From positions 101,561 to 165,560 of the forward strand of contig NW_022204360.1 of NCBI RefSeq assembly GCF_007655135.1: a stretch of 64,000 bases of DNA, in the 5' to 3' direction. The notes under the pieces are model-generated. The model was not told where the DNA came from and made no database searches. It worked only from the letters and a program-made list of their open reading frames with translations. The position numbers and the translations under genes were made by a program. Numbering within the stretch: position 1 is the first letter of the stretch; every line of letters begins with the position of its first letter. This stretch comes from Punica granatum (Eukaryota; Streptophyta; Magnoliopsida; Myrtales; Lythraceae). Below are positions 1 to 9,326 of the stretch, piece by piece.

Positions 1-1979
1 GGGCTCTAGCTCGATAGTAAACTCAATCTCTCTATTAGGGGGAAGACCAGGTAAATCATCAGGAAAAATCTCTGGAAACTCGCAAACTACTGAAATTTCA
101 CTAAGTTTTGGTGAGTTGACCTCGGTAGCAACCACATGTGCCAAATATCCTTCACACCCCCTTTTCAAAAGTTTCGTCGCCTCGAGAAATGATATAACAT
201 TGAATGGAGCACCCAACTGATCTCCATGAAGCTTAAATTCAGGCTCATTCGGTATTCTAAAAATAACCTCCTTCTTGTAACACTCCACCGAAGCATGATG
301 AGAAGCAAGCCAATCCATCCCGAGGATAACGTCAAAATCCCAAATGCTTAAGGGTATTAAATCTACTAACATTTCCTTATCCCCTAACTGTAGCCTACAA
401 CTGCGATACACTTCCCCGACTACCACACTTTCCCCGGTCGGTGTAGCTATGGACATACGACTATCTAATAACTCTCGTGGTCTATTAGAATGCATGGCAT
501 ATGACAATGAGATATATGAATGAGTGGACCCTGGGTCTATAAGTACATGAGCAGGTTTATTAAAGAGATTTAACGTACCCGTCACTACAGTCGGAGTGGC
601 ATCCGCATCTCGCTTCGTTAAGGTGAATACCCTACCCTGCGTCATTGGTCTATTGGCCTGGCCTGCTGAGCTCACCATCGATCCACCCCCTCGGCCTTGA
701 ACACTCTTATTGCTACTCATTTGTCCACGGCCTCTTATCGCCGATGGCCTATTGCCCACACTAGCACTACTAGACGCTGCTACTATAGGCTGCCTACAAT
801 TCCTCAGTACATGTCCCTTCATGCCACATCTAAAACATGTAACCCCCTCACTCCTCAATTGCGGACAATTATTTCTCAAGTGATCACGACGTCCACAATG
901 AAAACAACTCCCGGACTGCACTTGACAAACTCCGGAATGGAATCGACCACAATTCTGACAATTTTGATGCCTCGGGAGATTAGTTCCACCATAACTTGCA
1001 CCACTCTGACTTATGATGCCCTTATCTTCATGAAACCATTGTGGAGATTGCTGATAAGTTGATTTCCCTCTATTGAAGCCTTGAATGAACCCGCCTCTTT
1101 TTGGGGGTCGGAAGGAACCCTCTACAAGTGAGCTACTAGGCCGAGTTCTACTTTGCTCCCTCTGATGAACTTCCTCTCGTAAGTCCTCCTCAGCGATAAT
1201 GGCTTTATTATATAGGTCTGCAAATAATGGGATCTCCAAAACGGAAACGCGCGACCTAATATTGAGGTTCAATCCATCCAAGAACCTACTGCATTTGGAA
1301 GTTTCATCACTTACCAATGTAGGGGAAAAACGTGACAACTTGGTAAATTTTACTTCATATTCAGCTACGCTGAGCTCTCCTTGCTTCAAATTAAGAAATT
1401 CCCGCTCCTTGGTGCGCCGAAACGAGGCTGGAAAGTACTTGTTATAAAATGCTTGCGTAAACTCACCCCAAGTGATAACATGCGAAGAGTTCGAGTCCAG
1501 TCGTCTCTGAGTAGCCTCCCACCAGTACTGGGCATCCCCTTCTAGCATAAATGTCGCAAGTGCCACACGTTGGGTGTCTGGAACCTCCATGATTGAAAAA
1601 ATTCTTTCCATTCCAGCTATCCAATTCTCCGCTTCTATCGGATCAGCACTACCCGAAAAACTAGATGGACCATATTTCCTAAACCTTTCATACGGCGTCA
1701 ATTGTGACTCCATGTGAGATGTGGATGCACTCGGCTGTGTTGCTTGTGTCTGAAAGAAGGCCGTTTGTTGCATAATTAGCTGCGCTTGCTGCTCAACTAG
1801 ACGAGTCATGGCTCTAATGTCTGGTGGATTGGTGGATCTTGATCCCTAGGAGCTGCAGCAGCTTCTTGAGGAGCTTGAGACACTTGCTCCTCTGTCATCG
1901 GCTCAGGTGTACTCAGATCAGCTAAATTCTCGGCTGTGCGGTATCTAGGTCGACCCCGCCTTGCACGTTTGGGTCCCAT
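1..1979 (-). pseudogene. Unit 1 gag-protease, partial and frameshifted
   Basis: This is the gag and protease part of a family A polyprotein; the rest of pol lies beyond the left edge. The start is the ATG at 1979 (MGPKRARRG), chosen because it is the first ATG after the PBS and is conserved in all units. A one-base deletion near 1811, just after the Q-rich N-terminal region, ends the frame after about 57 codons (…HQTLEP). Downstream, the normal frame appears open to the left edge, with the gag core (AENWIAGMERIF), the three zinc knuckles around 860-960 and the protease motif DPGSTHS near 530. Unit 1 lacks the stop codons found in gag of units 2-6, so it is the least related to them. Gag forms the virus-like particle and its zinc knuckles bind RNA; protease cuts the polyprotein. 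Confidence 0.85.
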
Positions 1980-2116
1980 TGCAAATTTTCCTAAACAGAA
2001 CACAAGTTAACCAAGCATTTAACAAACACAACGATAAGATATATCCCGTCTTGGGCCGCAACTAATCAAAAAGAACGGGGATCAGGCACACTAAGTCTAC
2101 AGAATCCTATAACCTA

Positions 2117-2129
2117 GGCTCTGATACCA
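2117..2129 (-). other. Primer-binding site, unit 1
   Basis: The minus strand reads TGGTATCAGAGCC, four bases inside the LTR edge. The plus strand here is therefore identical to the 3' end of plant initiator tRNA-Met (GGCTCTGATACCA), the usual minus-strand primer of plant Ty3/gypsy elements. It fixes the element's direction and the LTR boundary at 2134. Confidence 0.92.
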
Positions 2130-2751
2130 AAAATGTCACGACCCGAAACTTATAGCAGAGTTTCCCCTCTATTCCTTGTCATATGCGCAACTCATATGTG
2201 TATAATCTGTTTTCTTAACTCCCAACACATTGAACCAACCCAGCAAGCTCTATATAAACATATAACCACCTAACCAATTCAGATATATGCATAAAACTCT
2301 CAAAGATTACTCAGTTGCAACCATCTTGTAACATAGACTGAACGAAAAGCTTTCATATATATATATAGCATACTTCTACAACACATCCAACCTTTAAACT
2401 AACTCGGCATGCTCTACATGAATATATAATGAGTCTAACGGATTCTAATGTACATATATGCTCTCCATAGTGTGTTCAGCTACAACCATACCACTAAACC
2501 AACTAACAAAAGTTTCAGGTCGTAACAGGATTGTAACATTTACGAACACTTACTACCTATACTATGGGTGGGCCTACTTGCCAAAATCCTTTGCGCTGAT
2601 CCCCGTTATCCAAAGCCCTCCTGTGCGGCTAGTCTAGCTCCTAGCTCATCTGGAAAAATGTATGCAGGGGGTGAGCTGCAACTCAGTGAGTACTATATTG
2701 CAAGGTAAAATGAGCTAATATGTTACATCACAATTCACGACAATCAATCAT

Positions 2752-2793
<42 letters not shown>

Positions 2794-3026
2794 TTCACCG
2801 TGATATAGCATCCAATACCAGGATCATCCTTTCACACAACTCATAGGGCAACCAATCCAAACAACAGTAATATAGCCATAGGGTTGCATTTCCTCGCAAC
2901 AGAGTTATGACGGTACCGTGACCCCGCACACCTCATTCATATCATCCTCAACTCCCAATATCCATGCCTCATGAGCGGGGGCCGCCCATTAACCTCTGGC
3001 GGTAAGAGTTGACCTTCATTTATATT

Positions 3027-3234
3027 CCGCCGGTCCAGCGGCCGATCATGCCCCTACTTATATTCCGCCGGGTCCAGCGGCCGATCAGGCCCCTATTTGT
3101 ATTCCGCCGGGTCCAGCGGCCGATCACGTCCCTATTTATATTCCGCCGGGTCCAGCGGCCGATCAAGTCCCTATTTATATTCCGCCGGGTTCGGCGGCCG
3201 ATCAGGCCCCTTTTATAATCCGCCGGATCCAGCG
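3027..3234 (-). repeat. 39-bp tandem repeats in LTR1
   Basis: Five units and one partial unit of 39 bp, each beginning CCGCCGGGTCCAGCGG on the plus strand, form a GC-rich block in an otherwise AT-rich LTR. The first unit lacks one G. Because 39 is a multiple of three, frames stay open through the block on both strands; these are not treated as genes. The same block occurs in every family A LTR in the window, with six units in LTR4. Confidence 0.9.
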
Positions 3235-4320
3235 ATCCCATGGCTATAGTCCAACCATCACAAGCATACTAAGCATACACATCAACTATGTTCCGCAATC
3301 ATTCAGCCACCATCACTTCTATAACCATACATATATATATATATATATATATATTTATTATCATTTTACGATGGAAGAAAGTGCTCACTAACACCCCTGA
3401 AACGACCACTTAATGAGTTGAGCCTTCCGGAGGTATAACCTCAGTCTCCCCAGCCCCTATTCAGTTCAAGCACAAAGGTTAGATAATATGCTAAATAAGA
3501 GTACATATAGGTATCAGTTTTAACTCCCGTATTATTTGATTAATATAACTAAAATATAACCAATGACATAACGATTCCAATGATATGCTATGCATAACTC
3601 AAATCATATCAGTTTAGAATAGTAATTATATTATACGGAGGGCCAATTCGATCAGCCAAATTCAAGTAAGGAGTACAAGGAATTCTAAGTACTTCTTTAG
3701 TTCCAAAATACAAATAAACAAGAGCTTGGTCAATCAACCCATCACATGATATCATTATAATGCATGATAAATTTCAAATCAGATCCCTTCTCTAATCCAT
3801 AATCAGCTCAAAGAGCAAAATATATGCATATATATACATATGTACACACACTTGTCTACATCTATATATATATATATATTTTTTTCAGAAGGGCATAGCT
3901 ATGTGTGTTAAAAACCTCCTAACTCAACTAAGAAATTTGCCCCCCGCCTTACAACCGAATTATTCAGCTTCTATTGGTGACCAAACTCATCCTAACACAA
4001 CATAAAACTAACTCCAAATATATATCCAACTCAATTTATATTAGCTAGGAGAACTAACAAAAATCACCATAAACTAATCTTTTGAAACTTGATCAGACAA
4101 GAAGGATGCAAGAAGAGCCACAAACCATGTACAACATAGTAAATATGAATGTTTAAATCATAGATAATCAACTTACTAATCAATACTCTAACTTAGTCTT
4201 CTTCCTCTTCTTCTTCTCCAAGAGTTTTCTCGACTCAGCCAGTTCTCTCTCTCTCTCTCTCTCTCTTCTGGTTCATCTTCGTTTCCTTTCAGCTAGGGAT
4301 AGAGCAAGGGAGGGTATGGC

Positions 4321-4368
4321 TTAAATAAGGATGAAAAGAAGAAAAAGAAGGTGGTCAAAGATGGTCAA
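4321..4368 (-). promoter_or_regulatory. Putative LTR promoter: TATA-like box and two W-box cores
   Basis: On the minus strand TTATTTAAG (complement near 4321-4329) is the best TATA-like element. Just upstream are two TTGACC cores (complement at 4353-4358 and 4363-4368), ten bases apart. WRKY factors bind TTGAC cores, and such sites drive stress-induced transcription of some plant retrotransposons. The same arrangement is seen in LTR3, LTR4 and LTR5. Transcription would start about 30 bases downstream, near 4290, and the leader would contain the GA tract. This is motif-based only; no transcript evidence is available. Confidence 0.45.
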
Positions 4369-4647
4369 AGGCGGTGGGAAGGAAAGGGCTGCTGAAGAGG
4401 AGGCCACTTGGCCCATTCTACACTCATCTCTATCTGATTTCTCACTTTTTCGTTTTTTATTATTATTATTATTTTTTTCTTTCATATAGATAATGATCCA
4501 GCCACAAGTTGTGGTATATTATATGCATTTAAAGATCCAGCCAAAAAAATAATGGTATATTATATACATGTATGTTATGTAACCATGCATGTGCACATGG
4601 ATATGAATATGAGCATATATGCATGTTTGGTGGACACTAGCCTCACA

Positions 4648-4659
4648 ATCTCCCCCACT
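4648..4659 (-). other. Polypurine tract, unit 2
   Basis: The minus strand reads AGTGGGGGAGAT directly before the LTR start TGTGAGG. This is the expected primer for plus-strand synthesis, and it marks 4647 as the LTR edge. It shows that LTR1 is also the 3' LTR of unit 2. Confidence 0.88.
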
Positions 4660-4681
4660 AATGAAAATTTCGTCCCCTAAA

Positions 4682-6150
4682 TTATTTACCTGATATCGGG
4701 AAAAGGTATGGATAGTTGACTCTCATAGAATCCTCGGGTTCCCAAGTGGCTTCTTCTATCAAATGACTCTTCCACAACACCTTTACTAATGGAATTCTCT
4801 TGGTTCGAAGGACCTGCTCTTTCCTATCTAAGATCTCCAATGGCTCTTCCTCATATGTTAAGTCCTCATTTAACTCCACCGGTTGATAACTCGAAACATG
4901 AGATGGGTCCGGTATATACTTACGCAACATTGACACATGAAACACGTTATGGATACGGGACAGTTCAGGGGGTAGAGCCAACCGATATGCCACCTTCCCA
5001 ATGCGCTCCAAAATCTCGTATGGCCCGATATATCTGGGACTAAGCTTTCCTTTCTTGCCAAATCTCATAATACCCTTCCACGGTGATACCTTTAAGAAAA
5101 CTCGATCCCCTTGCTGAAACTCGAGGTCCTTTCTTCGTTTATCAGCATAATTCTTTTGTCGCCCTTGAGCGGTCTTTAATCTCTCTCTGATAATCTTGAC
5201 CTTTTCAGCTGTTAGGTCGACTATTTCCGGTCCAGTTAATTGCCTCTCTCCAACTTCGTTCCAACACAATGGTGTTCGACAAGCCCGACCATAAAGCGAC
5301 TCATATGGTGCCATTCCAATACTAGATTGATAGCTGTTATTATACGCGAATTCCATCAAAGGAAGGTAGTCATCCCAGCAGCCTTGAAATTCTATAACAC
5401 ACGCTCTTAACATATCCTCCAATGTTTGAATGGTCCTTTCGCTTTGCCCGTCTGATTCGGGATGAAAAGCAGTGGTCAAATTCAACTTCGTGCCTAGAGC
5501 CGTAACAAAACTATTCCAGTACTTGGAAGTAAAATAGGAACCTCTGTCTGATACTATGGATGCCGGCACACCGTGCAACCTCACAATCTCCTTAATGAAC
5601 AATTGTGCCAACTGATCTGCACCAAATGTCGTTTTAGCTGGTAGGAAGTGAGCGGATTTAGTCAGCCTATCAACTATCACCCATATAGAATCATGCCCTC
5701 TTCGTGTTCGTGGAAGTCCCGAGACAAAATCCATGGTGATCTTTTCCCATTTCCATTCAGGTACCGGAAGAGGTTGTAATAACCCGGATGGGTGCTGATG
5801 TTCTGCCTTAACCTGCTGACATACTAGACACTTAGCGACATATTCAGCTATCTCCTTTTTCATGTTATACCACCAATAACTTCTCTTCAAATTATAATAC
5901 ATCTTAGTGCTTCCGGGGTGCATTGCATATGGTGAGCTATGAGCCTGTGCAAGAATCTCTCTCTTCAACTCAACATCGTCAGGTACACAAATTCGACTCC
6001 CAAACATAAGTGTGTCATCCTCTTTCAAAAGAAATTCAAACTTCTTGCCTTCCTTTACTCTGCCTTCCTTAATCTTGTTTTTCATCTCTACTAAAAATGG
6101 ATCTACTTGTTGCGCTTCCCGAATTCGATCAACTAGCACTGGCTTCACAT
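4682..6150 (-). pseudogene. Unit 2 integrase and chromodomain, cut off by B1
   Basis: This is the C-terminal third of the unit 2 polyprotein. It opens in the segment before integrase, then shows the zinc-binding HHCC region (ending CLVCQQVK), the DDE core ([11 protein letters not shown], then VSDRGSYF, then DGQSERT), a GPY-like segment (RYIGPYEIL) and a terminal chromodomain ([10 protein letters not shown] … ATWEPEDS). It ends with PISGK and TAA at 4682. No stop or frameshift is seen in this part. The coding sequence is interrupted at 6150 by element B1 and resumes at 12976. Integrase inserts cDNA into the host genome; chromodomains of chromoviruses are thought to steer this toward heterochromatin. 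Confidence 0.9.
6146..6150. repeat. Target-site duplication, left of B1
   Basis: CACAT lies directly before the B1 5' LTR and is repeated directly after the 3' LTR at 12971-12975. Units 3-6 have one CACAT at this place in pol, so the pair is a genuine 5-bp duplication made on B1 insertion. Confidence 0.95.
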
Positions 6151-6578
6151 TGATGCAAATCGTAGCACGACTTCAAGGGATCCAGTTCAAGTTCCAATTG
6201 GACCGATTACGCGAGCACGAGCAAAGAAGTTTAAAGATGAACTCAACGGCCTGATTCAAGAGGTTTGGGCTCAAGCAAATTCGTGGAAGCCCATTGGACA
6301 TGAATCATGTGATCCACAAAGATCCATCAACATTATTCAAGTTATAGAAGATTCCGGACAAGGCTAAATTCAGCAAGTGTTTAAGGAAGCTTCTAGAACA
6401 GTTGATGATCAACAGAAGATAACATCAGATTTGTTTGACGTTTAAATCTCATAGAGATATTCTAGGGGTATTTAGATTTTATATCTTTATAGATTATGTC
6501 ATATCTCTATCGATATTCTTGGTTTTAATTTCCTTATCTATAGGAGGAGATATGACCATATTAGGATTACTTTATGTC

Positions 6579-6588
6579 TATATATATT
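6579..6588 (+). promoter_or_regulatory. Putative TATA box of family B LTR
   Basis: CTATATATAT is the clearest TATA box in the LTR and lies after the AT-rich U3. A transcript would start roughly 30 bases downstream, near 6615, placing the hairpin repeats in the RNA leader. The same sequence is present in every B LTR in the window. Motif evidence only. Confidence 0.55.
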
Positions 6589-6706
6589 CATCTTAGTCAA
6601 TTTTTAATGAGAGGAACATTCAGAAAATTGTGAGAGTATTCTCTTTGGTTCTTGAAGAACTAATCGAACTTATCGGAAGTTTCCGTGGCGTTCATCATCG
6701 ACTTAT

Positions 6707-6865
6707 CAAACGGCTTTCCACCACCGTTTGTGGCGTCTTCATCGACTTATCAAGCGGTTTTCCATTACCGTTTTTGGCGTCTTCCTATATACCGAGGTTC
6801 TTGTTTTGCATTAAACAACGGGTTGAGGTCAGTTATACCAAGGTTCTTGTTTTTGTCGTAAACAA
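6707..6865 (+). other. Two tandem pairs of small inverted repeats in LTR R/U5
   Basis: Pair one: CAAACGG and CCGTTTG around a 10-base loop (6707-6730), repeated 44 bp later as CAAGCGG with CCGTTTT (6751-6774); other B LTRs have CCGTTTG here, which pairs with one G-U wobble. Pair two: TTGTTT and AAACAA around a 6-base loop (6801-6818), repeated 46 bp later with a 7-base loop (6847-6865). The elements would fold as four short hairpins in the RNA. They occur in all B LTRs. A packaging, dimerisation or translation role is possible but unproven. Confidence 0.6.
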
Positions 6866-6960
6866 CGGGTCGAGGGTTCGTCAATCAAATCTGATCGTGG
6901 AACGATCTTGGGTTCCTTTAGTTGTCGGGTCTCGTCATTCTTGGCGAGAATCGCATCATT

Positions 6961-6972
6961 TGGTATCAGAGC
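6961..6972 (+). other. B1 primer-binding site
   Basis: TGGTATCAGAGC lies two bases after the 5' LTR and is complementary to the last 12 bases of plant initiator tRNA-Met. Confidence 0.93.
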
Positions 6973-7604
6973 ATCAGGCTTCAAATCGGGTTTATCCTAT
7001 CCTTTTTTGTTTCAATTTGCTGAGTTTCGCTTCATCGAAATTGTTCTTTGTGGATTATTAGTAGAAAAAAAAAGGGCTGAAAAAAAAATTTCGGCTGAAA
7101 AAAAAAAATATACAAAGCTGAAAAAAAAAATACTGAGCTGAGAAAAAAAAAAGATCGAAAGAAAAGAAAGAAGACATCGTTGTCAATTTGATCCAAATTT
7201 TTTACATCAGACCATTCTAAAGTTGTTATTTCTCGTTCTTTGTAATCTGCATTGATTCTGATCCCATAATTTCATATAACATTCTAGTTTATTTAATCCT
7301 TCATAGTAGTTGCCTTTTCTCTTGCTTCTTTTCTTCCTGAAATTTCCTTTGATCATTAATTTTCCTTGATGAGTTCTTGGTGAATTGTTGCTGGAAAATT
7401 TGGAGTTGTTTGTTTAGTTCCAAAGGAACTGAAAGAGAATTGTCGAGTGGAAAAAGGCAAGAGCGGTGAGAATATTAGAGGGTTAAAAGCCACATATTTT
7501 GTTGAGTGAAAACACGAGTGTAGAGTGATTCACATTCTTGAGTGTAAACACGTAAGGGAGCGAATTGTGAGGTCCATTCTTTCTAACTTTATTTTGCAGC
7601 AATC
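6973..7604 (+). other. B1 untranslated leader with A-rich repeats
   Basis: A 632-base leader without a supported gene. Near 7060-7160 are repeated runs of eight or more A separated by short GCTG-containing spacers, which vary in number and length between B1, B2 and B3. The rest is AT-rich single-copy leader. It ends at the gag start codon (AATCATGTCTCAC). Confidence 0.75.
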
Positions 7605-8648
7605 ATGTCTCACAATAGTGCTAAGAGTATTCCCGAAGGTGCAACGGAATTGGCTGATTCAAAAATACTTTTAGAGGCCATGATGAGTGAGATGAGGCGT
7701 GTGATGCGGTTGGAGTTTGAGCAGGTTCATGAACGGATAGATCTGATAGAGAGTAAACGTGTGGAGCAGCCACGAAACGCTCCTAATGCACGTAGGAGGG
7801 AAAGAGTTCAACCGAGGGAAGTGAGGGTTGAAGATGAAGAGATTTATGGGGCTGGTTTTGATGAAGATGATCGAGATTCGGTTGTTAGTAATAGGAGACA
7901 TGGAGGGCGGTTTAGAGAAGATAGGAATCGGGAAGATTATAACTTGGGTAGTATTAAGATGAAAATCCCATCGTTCCAAGGAAAGAGTGATCCCGAAGCA
8001 TACCTTGAGTGGGAGAAAAAGGTGGAGTTTGTATTTGATTGTTATAGTTATTCCGAGCTGAAGAAAGTCAAAGTGGCAGCAATTGAATTCTCGGATTATG
8101 CAATTGTTTGGTGGGATCAATTGATGATAAATAGGCGAAGAAATAGAGAGCCACCTATAGCTACGTGGGAGGAAATGAAAAGGGTGATGAGGAAGCGATT
8201 TGTTCCTAGTTATTACTACCGGGAGCTGTATAATAAGTTACAAAGTCTTAGGCAAGGTAACCGGAGTGTAGAGGAATATTTTAAGGAGATGGAAGTGGCC
8301 ATGATTAGAGCTAACATAGAGGAGGATCGAGAGGCTACTATGGCAAGATTTTTGGCTGGATTGAACCGAGAAATTCAAAATGCCGTGGAATTACAACATT
8401 ATGTGGAGTTGGAGGATATGGTGCACATGGCCATCAAGATTGAGAACCAGTTCAAGAGGAGAGGCAATACACGTGCAAGCCAAAGTCCAAGCACATCCAC
8501 TTGGAAACCGAATCAGTGGAAGAAAGATGAGAAGCAATCCACGTCGATGTTGAAAACCGAGCAAAAGCGAGAAGCAACCAGCCATGTTCCTCAAGGTAAA
8601 ACCGACATTTCTACCTCCAGGAATCTTGACATTAAGTGTTTTAAATGC

Positions 8649-8680
<32 letters not shown>

Positions 8681-9326
8681 AAACAAGCGGGTCATGGTGA
8701 TGCGAGACAATGGTGACATTGTGACCGACACTGAAGATTCCGACACCGATGACATGCCCCCATTGGAGGACGTTCCCGAAGAGGAATATTTAGCTCCAGA
8801 TGCATTGACATTGGTGGCAAGGAGAGCATTAAGCTTGCAAACAAAAGGAGTTGAAGAAGTGCAGCGGGAGAACATCTTTCACACTAGGTGCTACATCAAA
8901 GACAAGGTATGTAGTGTGATTATTGATGGTGGTAGTTGTACTAATGTCGCAAGTGCAACAATGGTGGAAAAATTAAAACTGCCCATGGTGAAGCACCCTA
9001 GGCCGTACAAGCTGCAATGGTTGAATGATAGTGGTGAGATAAGGGTGAACAAGCAGGTGTTAGTTGCATTTCGAATCGGTAAATACGAAGATGAAGTGTT
9101 GTGTGATGTAGTACCGATGCAAGCAGGACACTTGTTGCTAGGGCGTCCATGGCAATTTGATAGACGAGTGAAGCATGATGGCTTTACGAACAAATACTCC
9201 TTTGTACTTAATCAGCGATCAATCACTCTTGTACCATTGACTCCGCAGCAAGTATATGAGGATCAAGTGAGATTGCAAAAAGAGAGTGATCAAAAGAAAG
9301 AGAGTGAACAGAAGAAAAAAGAGTGA
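7605..9326 (+). pseudogene. B1 gag-protease part of gag-pol, frameshifted at its end
   Basis: 573 codons from the ATG after the leader. The N-terminal half holds the gag core ([19 protein letters not shown], about residues 122-300). A single CCHC zinc knuckle ([14 protein letters not shown]) is at residues 345-358 and the protease motif IIDGGSC is near residue 440. It ends in a K/E-rich linker where B1 carries two extra bases compared with B2, in which gag, protease and RT are one frame. Gag packages the RNA; the aspartic protease matures the polyprotein. The DGGS form of the protease motif also occurs in B2 and B3, so it is a family trait and not damage. Confidence 0.9.

Larger units (their letters stand above)
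2134..4647 (-). repeat. Family A LTR1, complete (about 2.5 kb)
   Basis: On the minus strand the LTR starts TGTGAGG and ends CGTGACA, so it has TG...CA termini. It is 2,514 bp and serves as 5' LTR of unit 1 and 3' LTR of unit 2, since a PBS abuts one end and a polypurine tract the other. Inside are AT-rich DNA, CA and TA microsatellites near 2755-2800 and 3330, a 39-bp tandem repeat block (3027-3234), a CT/GA tract near 4243-4266 and a promoter-like segment near 4321. No protein-coding region is supported. The site CTAAC at 4008-4012 is the empty version of the site occupied by family B in LTR4, LTR5 and LTR6. Confidence 0.9.
6151..6958 (+). repeat. B1 5' LTR
   Basis: 808 bp with TGATG...CATCA ends. 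It contains the last 72 codons of pol (a copy of the 3' LTR part), an AT-rich U3, a TATA box near 6579 and two pairs of hairpin repeats near 6707-6865. Its last bases are followed by TT and the PBS. Confidence 0.93.

Noticed and set aside
697..1062. Open plus-strand frame of 121 codons recurring in units 1-6 (also at 15031, 21274, 28780, 37368, 58512)
   Set aside because: It is exactly antisense to the gag zinc-knuckle and protease region and is conserved only because gag is. No start context, domain or independent constraint supports it.
1199..1447. Plus-strand frame of 82 codons antisense to the gag core, repeated in all units
   Set aside because: Shadow of the gag coding frame; the sense strand has a recognisable gag domain.
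1980..2003. Eight extra codons upstream of the gag ATG (FCLGKFA) as an alternative gag start
   Set aside because: The frame there begins with GTG, not ATG. The first ATG, at 1979, is conserved in all units and was used instead.
2117..2129. Sequence identical to the 3' end of initiator tRNA-Met, considered as a tRNA gene
   Set aside because: Only the last 13 bases are present and they sit next to an LTR; it is the primer-binding site.
2750..2800. CA/TA microsatellites in the LTRs as possible replication or scaffold elements
   Set aside because: Simple-sequence tracts of variable length in every LTR copy; nothing supports a specific function.
3027..3234. Regular repeats considered as a CRISPR array
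   Set aside because: The units are contiguous without unique spacers, and the context is a plant LTR.
3009..3241. Repetitive frames on both strands in the LTR 39-bp block
   Set aside because: Open only because the repeat unit is a multiple of three. The block is non-coding LTR and the frames have no recognised domain.
6630..7061. Frame of about 143 codons beginning MRVFSLVLEE in family B LTRs
   Set aside because: It lies in the LTR R/U5 region, crosses the LTR edge and PBS, and is interrupted in several copies. It is better explained by the duplicated hairpin repeats.
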